A stretch of 64,000 nucleotides of DNA, from contig KN805391.1 of assembly GCA_000818945.1 (NCBI GenBank), positions 258,234 through 322,233 on the forward strand. Direction: 5' to 3'. Shown here piece by piece: positions 27,752-34,687 of the stretch. Origin of the DNA: Schizochytrium sp. CCTCC M209059. Its lineage: Eukaryota > Sar > Bigyra > Thraustochytrida > Thraustochytriidae. Below the pieces are notes generated by a model. That model had not been told where the DNA came from. It saw only the letters and a list, made by a program, of their open reading frames with translations, and did not search any database. Position 1 is the stretch's first letter, and each line of letters opens with the position of its first letter. A program made the position numbers and the translations under genes.

Positions 27752-30121
27752 ATGGACGGCCTCGAGGCGGACCCGCTGGTGCCGCGGCAGGCGCAGGAGT
27801 GGAGCCAGTACGTGAGCGTCGAGGACGTCAAGGCCGTCCTGCTGGGCTGCCTCGTGCCACTCGTGCTGCGCGAGGTGGGCGCCCGCTTCGTGCAGAAACG
27901 GCTCGAAGTCCTGGCGCGACGCCGCCCGCCATGGTTCGTCGCTCTCCAGGCCGGGCTGGCCCTCGTCACGAGCACGGGCCGTTTTCACGAAAATCTCCTC
28001 GCCGGCGCGCCGCAACGCGTCGACGCCGCGCTGGGCCTCGTCAGCAAGTACAGACGCCATCCAGTGTACATGGCGGAGCTGCATCAGACGCGGGCGATGG
28101 CAGGGTGGTCCTTCATGCTGCTGCTGACGTTCATCTTCCTGGTCGCTTCGCCCGCGCTCTACTTTCCCTCGCCCGACGTGACCACGTACGCGAAGAAAGC
28201 AGTCATCTTTGCGTGCATCGGCTTCTTGCAGTCCGTGCTCACGCAGATCCAGGACGACTTTTCAATATGGCTCGCATCCTGGCCAGACTTTCTCCGCGCA
28301 AGCATCGCCGTCGAAGCGTTCTCGCACTCGAACGCCCCGGGGAATGCCGGCGTCTTCTTTACCATCGCCATGTGCCGTCAGCTGTACATGGCGCTCTACT
28401 TTGAGAGCTTTTCCGCTTTTTTCCTCTACTCGCTCGGCTTCTTGGCCATACCCATGCTCAGGAGCGAGTGGTTTTGGCACCGAGAGGTTGGTTTTCCACT
28501 GTCCATGCTCGCCATCTCCATGGGACTTGTACTGCCGGCAATGCAGGAGCGCGTGCTGCGCCTTGAAGCCAAGGTCGAAGAGTACGAGCGCGAGCGAATC
28601 TTTCAAGAAAATCTTGATGAGCTTGAGCGCGTGCAAATTGCGCACGAGGCCGACATCAAACGAAGACATGCGTCGTACATCGAAGCCTTGCAGAACAAGC
28701 ACAAGGAAAGTACGCAAAAGCTTCACATGGTGCTCTCCTACACGGCACACGAATACCGCAATCACTTTTTTCAAGCCCGGGGTGCCCTCGAGGACCTTCA
28801 ATGCGTCGCCGAAGGCGCCGTTACCTCTGATGAACTCGTTGCCTCCATCATGGATGCTGCGAAAACCCTAGGCCGCGCGCACAGCATGATCCAGAGCCTT
28901 TTCGACGACGTCTTGCAAATGCACCGCCTCGAGACTGCTGGCGAGGTCGACTGGCGTGGATCCGCGCGCCCCTTTTGCGTTGGAGTCGATCTCTTTGAGC
29001 GCGCAAGAGACTACGGCAAGGAGAGCGTACGGCGAAACGTTGATCTGGACTTTGAAGCGTCTGCGCACGGTTCTCTCAACGTAGAAATTATGGGAAATCC
29101 GGAAAAGTTCATGCAAGTCGTTACAAACATCATATCCAACGCAGTCAAATTTACCACCTCGGGGGCGATTCGGCTGCGCGTCTCATGCTCTCCCGTGCAG
29201 GATTGCGCGTCAGATATGGAACTAGTTTTCTCTGTTAGTGACACGGGCTGCGGAATGACCGAGGACAAGCTTGGCAAACTCTTTCAGCCCTTTGCGCAGG
29301 CACGGTCTGCAGACGAGTTCGGCTACGGGGGCTCGGGACTTGGTCTCTATTTCGCAAGGAACATCATGCGCGCCTACCCACACGGCGCTCTCGAGGTTCG
29401 CTCACAGCGCGGACAAGGCACGACCTTTACTGGTCGTGCACGTCTTCCTCTTAATCCGAATGCGACGAGAACTCTTTCGCCCGAAACTGCTGAGAATACT
29501 GAAAAAACGATGGAACCGGTACTCAAGGCTGCGTCTCAACTTGATGCGAAGGTCAAACATCCACCAGCAAGCAAGCATCCCGACTGGAAAGAGGCCAATG
29601 TTCTCATTGTTGACGATTCACCAGTAAACAGGGCGCTCCTTCGGCGTATGCTGACCAGGCGTTGCGGCCCAAGAACAGCCTTTTTTGAGGCCCCGAATGG
29701 TCAAGAGGCTGTCAAGCTTGCTTCAACCAAAGGCAAAAATATATCTGTCATCCTCATGGATCGCCACATGCCAGTAGTGGACGGTATCGAAGCAACGAAA
29801 CGCATCCGTGAATTTGACAAGAGTTCGCTGATCATCGCCGTTACAGGCAATGCTGACGATGAGACGCAATCGAGCTTTCTCTTGGCGGGATGTGACTGCG
29901 TTTGGCATAAGGGATCGACAATCGAGTCTCTGTTTGCGCTCGTTCGTCAGGCGCGAAAGAATAAATCTTCCCGCGTCCAAGTCATCAAAGAAATACCTGC
30001 GGCGGATTCTCTCGACAACGCTGAACAACGCACTATAGGTCTCTCAAACGAGTCGCCAACGACATCCGAGTCTCAGCGTTTGAGTGACCAAGATGATTGT
30101 GCGCGGGGTGAGGATCGCTGA
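27752..30121 (+). CDS. Membrane hybrid histidine kinase
   Basis: 789 aa with an ATG start. The N-terminal half has about five to six hydrophobic segments (about 30-260, for example FMLLLTFIFLVASPALYF) forming an unassigned membrane sensor, then a coiled coil (about 265-320). The kinase core follows: H-box with phospho-acceptor H333 (TAHEYRNHFF), N-box VVTNIISNAVKFT, G1 VSDTGCGM, F-box FQPFAQ, G2 GGSGLGLYFARN. A receiver domain (about 613-730) has the acidic pair VDDS, phospho-acceptor D670 in LMDRHMP, a Thr in AVTGN and K720. All catalytic residues are present, so phosphorelay from H333 to D670 is expected; a separate HPt and response regulator would be needed and none is in this window. The ligand is unknown. 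The C-tail is Ser/Thr-rich. Confidence 0.93.
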   Translation: MDGLEADPLVPRQAQEWSQYVSVEDVKAVLLGCLVPLVLREVGARFVQKRLEVLARRRPPWFVALQAGLALVTSTGRFHENLLAGAPQRVDAALGLVSKYRRHPVYMAELHQTRAMAGWSFMLLLTFIFLVASPALYFPSPDVTTYAKKAVIFACIGFLQSVLTQIQDDFSIWLASWPDFLRASIAVEAFSHSNAPGNAGVFFTIAMCRQLYMALYFESFSAFFLYSLGFLAIPMLRSEWFWHREVGFPLSMLAISMGLVLPAMQERVLRLEAKVEEYERERIFQENLDELERVQIAHEADIKRRHASYIEALQNKHKESTQKLHMVLSYTAHEYRNHFFQARGALEDLQCVAEGAVTSDELVASIMDAAKTLGRAHSMIQSLFDDVLQMHRLETAGEVDWRGSARPFCVGVDLFERARDYGKESVRRNVDLDFEASAHGSLNVEIMGNPEKFMQVVTNIISNAVKFTTSGAIRLRVSCSPVQDCASDMELVFSVSDTGCGMTEDKLGKLFQPFAQARSADEFGYGGSGLGLYFARNIMRAYPHGALEVRSQRGQGTTFTGRARLPLNPNATRTLSPETAENTEKTMEPVLKAASQLDAKVKHPPASKHPDWKEANVLIVDDSPVNRALLRRMLTRRCGPRTAFFEAPNGQEAVKLASTKGKNISVILMDRHMPVVDGIEATKRIREFDKSSLIIAVTGNADDETQSSFLLAGCDCVWHKGSTIESLFALVRQARKNKSSRVQVIKEIPAADSLDNAEQRTIGLSNESPTTSESQRLSDQDDCARGEDR

Positions 30122-30443
30122 TGTGAACCAGGCTTTTAGCGTCTTGGCCGCGGTTGCAAGCTTGGCTCACAGCGACTGTAGCGTTTGCCGTCCACATCTT
30201 TTTCTCGCTGCCTATATCTCTGTCCGTCTGTCGGGGCAGAAGAGTATTGTTGCTTATAAGATGTATTGTCTGACGAACATGAAGGTGAGCAACGGAGTTT
30301 AGACAGTGTCCTGACAATCGAACAATAGACTATCGCCGTAAGACCGCCAAGGGAGGCTGCATGAAGAGAAGAGATTATCAGTAGTTGCTGAGTAAGTAAT
30401 GTACAATGACGAGCTAAATACAGTGAAATTGGCCAGGGCCATG
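30122..30443. other. Convergent intergenic region
   Basis: 322 bp between the stops of the histidine kinase and the TBC gene. No coding signal or repeat is seen. Confidence 0.6.
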
Positions 30444-31424
30444 TCACGCTTGATTCCCTCGGGCGTGTGCGCGCAGCCGCTTGACCAGATCAGGATCAAG
30501 CTTGAAGAGGAAAGGAAAGGCAACTGCGATGAGTCGGCTAGCGTCCATTTGCGGAAAATCTCGTCCACTCACATACTGTTTGGCCATTTCATTCGTCTCG
30601 TCCATGAGCTCGTATCGCAATAACATCATTTGCGAGGCGTAAAAGATGATGTTCAAATGCACTCCGGCAGCAAAATAAATGTCCCAGAGATGCAAAATGC
30701 TGTCCAGCGGAGGACAGCAGGCGCTCAACGTCATAATGGGCGCGAATGCATAGACTTGAGTTCTGGCACGCATCTTGTCAATCAAGTAGTCGGCCAGCTG
30801 CGGGTCGAGCGCACGAAGGCACTCCTCGAAAAGCGCACAGCCCTCGGAGACACCATCCAGATTCTTACTCATGTATGCGGGCACGAGCTTGGTGATAAGT
30901 GCGTCAAAACAGAAAAAGGCGTCCAGCTCGGGCATCACATAGAGAAGCACACCACAGATGACATTCATGCCCTGCACGTAGGTGAACTCATCTTGTCGGT
31001 ACGAATGTACAAAAGCGTTGAGCACCCGAACGATGCGCGCCTCCGGAACGACGTCCTCGAACGCTTTGCAGTTTTTGAACGTGCGAAAGGTGTCATTTCT
31101 GATCTTTGCGCCCAGCCGGGGGTGCTCTCCGCGATGCACGAGCTCTACATAATGCTCTGCGTCCAACTTTCGCACGCCCAGCAAGAGTTTCCACGCACGC
31201 GCCCGTTGCGACAGGTGCTGCTGTTCTTGGCCCGCCGGGTTTCTGCGCGACTTTTGCTGCGACTCTTGCTGCGGCGTCGGCTGCGATCTTGCCGCCGCTC
31301 CCACGTGCTCCTCCGCAACCCCGTACACCACGAGGAGCCTGCGCAGCTCCTGCACGCTGGCCTCGGCGTCCTCGGGAGTCTTGGCGGTCTCGGCGAGCTC
31401 GAGGGCGCGCTCGATGCGGTCCAT
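30444..31424 (-). CDS. Bub2/Cdc16-like TBC-domain GTPase-activating protein
   Basis: 326 aa with an ATG start, intronless. TBC domains accelerate GTP hydrolysis on Rab-family GTPases using an arginine and a glutamine finger. Both are present: IRNDTFR (about 108-114, IxxDxxR) and YVQGMN (about 149-154, YxQ). The wording around them (KIRNDTFRTF, EFTYVQGMNVICGVLLYVMP) and the compact size, with only a short N-terminal extension rich in Gln/Ser, match the Bub2/Cdc16 class, which acts with a partner on a Tem1/Spg1 GTPase in mitotic exit and cytokinesis. The TBC call is firm; orthology to Bub2 is inferred from motif context and size. It converges on the histidine kinase gene. Confidence 0.9.
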   Translation of the reverse strand: MDRIERALELAETAKTPEDAEASVQELRRLLVVYGVAEEHVGAAARSQPTPQQESQQKSRRNPAGQEQQHLSQRARAWKLLLGVRKLDAEHYVELVHRGEHPRLGAKIRNDTFRTFKNCKAFEDVVPEARIVRVLNAFVHSYRQDEFTYVQGMNVICGVLLYVMPELDAFFCFDALITKLVPAYMSKNLDGVSEGCALFEECLRALDPQLADYLIDKMRARTQVYAFAPIMTLSACCPPLDSILHLWDIYFAAGVHLNIIFYASQMMLLRYELMDETNEMAKQYVSGRDFPQMDASRLIAVAFPFLFKLDPDLVKRLRAHARGNQA

Positions 31425-32567
31425 GTCGCCTCCGAGAGGGCCTCGCCGCGCGCAAACCTTTTCTCTCCGGGCTGCCGCGACGCGGGGCTGCCGCCTCCGC
31501 TCTTCAGCTGCGCCGCCACGACGTTTGCGCCGCGCGCAGCCGGACTTCTGCGCGGCCGCCGCCGCCGCTGCGCATGGTCCGCCCGGGGCGGTTTCTGGCG
31601 GTTTCGTTCTGCCAGCTCAGGCTGATTCCGCATCCGAGTCCGAGTTCGGGTCGTCTTATACAGTCAACGTAACACTGGGCATGCGTGCGTGCGTGCGTGC
31701 GTGCGTGCACCACTTTGGCATTCCCGGCGGCAGCAAGGTCGCGCGCTATGGCAGCCGCCAATGCATCTCTGAGAAATGCATGCTTGGATACGGCAGCAGC
31801 AGCAAAGAAGAAGAAGAACAGCAGCTAGGATTGCATGGGGTTGACGCGGTCTGAACTTGGTTCAACTTGGACTCGGAAGTCAGTCACAGCACCTGACTGA
31901 TGAGGTCGTGTGGTTCACCGTCGGCGTAGAAGGCGCCCGTCGAGAGATCGCGCTGGGGTGAAGAGAATCATTTGTTTCTTTTCTTAGAAGGGTTACGGTG
32001 TCGTTGCTGTGAGAGGGTAAGTGAGGCGAGGTTGATGCAGCCAGCACCTCACGGCACCGAAGCGGCGAGACCTGGAGCGATTCGGAATGTGTCACGTGGC
32101 GGCTGTTTCACGGCTTTTCTTTGCAGGCTGCACGCGCACAGACACGCAGGCATGCACAGTCACAGTCGATTGTCTTGCTTTGACAGCTTGCCACGATGAT
32201 CTGGAGTATAAAGTACATGACAGCACCGCATCCGCCGATCCCCACCCAAATCAACGGACATCAAATGACCCTTGCAGGAGGTGCGGTGTGGGAACCAGGA
32301 CGAGCGTGGCGCGCCAAAGCCAATAAATTGGAGCGGGGGTGCCAGCGTGCGAGCTGGCGTCTTGGCGTGTTGCGGTGCGTGCGCGTGCACGTGTGCGTGC
32401 TCGAACGCGCCCGAACATCAGTTCGCAAACAAGCTTGCACGCTCGTGACGCTGCATACATAGCAGAGCCCTTCATCTGTCTGAAAGCTTGCTGAGCAGGA
32501 CAGCGCGAACTTGCTCGCGTCGAGTGGTAAAGCCTGAACAGCAAAAGGACATTACGGAGTCGCGGCG
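31425..32567. other. Divergent intergenic region, TBC / EF-hand-RGS
   Basis: 1.1 kb between two divergent starts, with a (TGCG)n tract at about 31684-31708 and a CAG-type tract near 31793-31825. Short frames here show no conserved motif; no gene is supported. Confidence 0.5.
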
Positions 32568-33698
32568 ATGGGCGGGGCGCTCATCACTGGCACCTCAGGG
32601 CGAAAAACGAGTGAATGGAGTTCCCGCAATGGGTCAAGCATGATGAAAAGCGGGAGCTTATTTGAGAACGGAGAACGAGTTCGGAGTCGACGCCTGAGCG
32701 CCCTTGGCAGATTAAACTGGTTCCAAACGAGGAAGACGGAGTACATGCGAGACAATGCACAAGAGGCTGAAGCAAGCGCTGCCGGAATTGAAAAGAGACT
32801 ACGTGCTCTCGTCTCCAAGTCACGAATTCTAGCTCTGCAGGAAAACAACAGTGAGATGCTGAACAAAGACCAGCTACGCAAGTTTTTTGATGAAAATGGA
32901 GTCCAGTTTGAACCTATTATTTTTGAGCGACTTTATCAGATGATGGATGTCGACAAGGAAGGTTTAATTTCTGTAAGCAAACTCGCGCTTACCTTTGCGC
33001 TCTTGATTCAGTCTGGATCAGTGGCCAAGGATAACGTGGAGCTTGCGTTCCGTCTTTTTGATTCGAATCAAGACGGGAGCATAGACCAGCACGAGTTTCA
33101 GGAGATGGTCATTGCTCTTGTCGGAAAGCGGGTCTCGCATCTGTACGAGATCCCTGCAGGCATGACTTACTTTCGGGAATTTGTAAAGAGCGAGTTTGCG
33201 AGCGAGTTGCTGGAGTTTCTCGATGCTTTGCGCGCAGGGCAAACGTCATTGCTTTCGTCTCCGCTCAAAATTGAGGATGCAAGGACACTATTCAAGGTCT
33301 TTCTTGAAAGGGACGCAGAAAAACAGGTCAACGTGTCGGATCAAGTTCGCGAGGCGTGTCGCGAGCAGGTCGAACAGGCGAGTACAAAAGAATTGGAGAC
33401 ACTTGCATCGAATGCATCCTTTGAAGCTGCACAATACGAAACGGTTAAGATGATCGAGCAAGGTCCTTTACTTCGCTTCAAAAGCCGACTGCGCAGTGAC
33501 ACGAATCGCTTTCCGCTTGGCGAATCTGTCTGGGATCATCTTGAGTTGCAGCACTCGGAGCAAATGACGCTCGAACAGTTTCGTATGTGGGCAAGTCTAG
33601 CTCCAGATCTTTTCAATTTTCTCGATGAGCTGCAGAAGCTCATCAAGGCAACGGACGAAAAGCTCAGTAATGAGGCAATCTCGATCCAAGAAGATTAG
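32568..33698 (+). CDS. EF-hand and RGS domain protein
   Basis: 376 aa with an ATG start. The first half contains paired EF-hands. Loop 1 (127-138, DVDKEGLISVSK) is degenerate, lacking the final acidic residue. Loop 2 (165-176, DSNQDGSIDQHE) has every calcium ligand. Residues about 199-308 then read as an RGS domain: TYFREFVKSEFASELLEFLD, AKTLF-like ARTLFKVFL, the conserved VN in KQVNVSDQVRE, and the closing YETVKMIEQGPLLRFKSRL. RGS domains speed GTP hydrolysis on G-alpha subunits, so this would be a calcium-tuned G-protein regulator at the membrane. The N-terminus starts MGG, but residue 6 is Ile, so myristoylation is unlikely. The EF-hand call is firm; RGS rests on pattern recognition. Confidence 0.8.
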   Translation: MGGALITGTSGRKTSEWSSRNGSSMMKSGSLFENGERVRSRRLSALGRLNWFQTRKTEYMRDNAQEAEASAAGIEKRLRALVSKSRILALQENNSEMLNKDQLRKFFDENGVQFEPIIFERLYQMMDVDKEGLISVSKLALTFALLIQSGSVAKDNVELAFRLFDSNQDGSIDQHEFQEMVIALVGKRVSHLYEIPAGMTYFREFVKSEFASELLEFLDALRAGQTSLLSSPLKIEDARTLFKVFLERDAEKQVNVSDQVREACREQVEQASTKELETLASNASFEAAQYETVKMIEQGPLLRFKSRLRSDTNRFPLGESVWDHLELQHSEQMTLEQFRMWASLAPDLFNFLDELQKLIKATDEKLSNEAISIQED

Positions 33699-33905
33699 TT
33701 TCCTCAGCCATGATACCTTTTTTTAGATTAATACTTTCTATCTGTAGCGTATCCTGTATCTAATTGAAAAAGACAAAGCACAGACAGACGCTCTTTATCG
33801 AGACTGTGCTGAAATGTAGAGACGGGTCTCTCGTCCTTTCGGGGAACTCATGATGCATTCCTCTCTCTCACTTGAAAGGTCGCAAAGATGAAAAGAAGGA
33901 AGTTG

Positions 33906-34161
33906 CTGACCGCGGAACCGTCGCGGATCCTTTTTGGCACTGAGCAGAAGAAGAGATGCCTTTATATGCTGGAGAAGCAGGTCTCTGCAGCGTGAGCCAC
34001 GCCGGCTGCAAGTTACGCCGAAAACGTCCAAATTTGTTGGTAACAGGGGAGCTACGAACTACGCTACTAGATACGAGAGCGAAGGACTTTTCCTTCTGTA
34101 CAAGCGTAGTTCGCCCCACTCGCAGACGGCACTTCGACACTCGCGACTTTCTTTTTTTTTT
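33906..34161 (+). repeat. Tandem repeat unit 1, candidate Pol III small-RNA gene
   Basis: This 256-bp unit begins CTGACCGCGGAAC and ends in a run of ten T (34152-34161). It contains CCTTTATATGCTGG, a core TGCAGCGTGAGCCACGCCG able to form a small hairpin, and AGTTCGCCCC, which is loosely like a Pol III B-box. Relative to unit 2 it carries a 34-nt insertion (about 34010-34043) whose ends are GTTAC and GTAAC, an inverted repeat. The repeat is certain; transcription by Pol III is only an inference from the terminal T-run. The strand is chosen so that the T-run is 3'. Confidence 0.85.
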
Positions 34162-34171
34162 GCTCCCGTAG

Positions 34172-34393
34172 CTGACCACGGAACTATCGCGGATCCTTTT
34201 TGGTACTGTGCAGAAGAAGAGATGCCTTTATAGGCTGGACAAACAGGTCTCTGCAGCGTGAGCCACGCCGGCTGCAAGGGGAGCTACGAACTACGCTACT
34301 AGATATGAGAACGAGGGACCTTTCCTTCCGTACAAGCGTAGTTCGCCCCACTTGCAGACGGCACTTCGACACTCGCAACTTTCATTTTTTTTT
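34172..34393 (+). repeat. Tandem repeat unit 2, candidate Pol III small-RNA gene
   Basis: This 222-bp copy of the preceding unit is about 90 percent alike by eye, lacks the 34-nt insertion and ends in nine T (34385-34393). It shares the TTTATA box-like element, the TGCAGCGTGAGCCACGCCG core and the GTAGTTCGCCCCAC segment. Only 10 bp separate it from unit 1. Confidence 0.85.
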
Positions 34394-34460
34394 GCGCCCC
34401 CGCGGGAAGTTCCATTGCGATGCATGTTATTTTTTTGTTGCAATACACCCAAGACAACTT

Positions 34461-34513
34461 GCCTCTATTGGCTCAAGAAGTCAGCCAGTGCAGCGTGGGC
34501 CACGCCGCTAAAG
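34461..34513 (+). repeat. Tandem repeat unit 3, truncated
   Basis: Only the central part of the unit is recognisable: GCCTCTATTGGCT, then TGCAGCGTGGGCCACGCCG against TGCAGCGTGAGCCACGCCG in units 1 and 2. The rest has diverged or is missing. Confidence 0.6.
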
Positions 34514-34687
34514 TAAAAGCAAAGAGCAGAGCGAACACAAACATCATCTTTTTAAACTTTTGCGATGATTGAAGGCAAGGACTCTGTCATTAGAAGGCGA
34601 AGAGCAGCTCCATCTCCTAGACGCAAGATTTGCTTGTAATGTCATTGCGACGACACAAATGCAGGTGTGTACGAGGCAATCTAGTGC

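Larger units (their letters stand above)
33699..34687. other. Convergent intergenic region carrying a tandem repeat
   Basis: About 1 kb between the stops of the EF-hand/RGS and TLDc genes. Most of it is the two-and-a-part copy tandem repeat listed separately (33906-34161, 34172-34393, 34461-34513). I see no protein gene. Confidence 0.6.
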
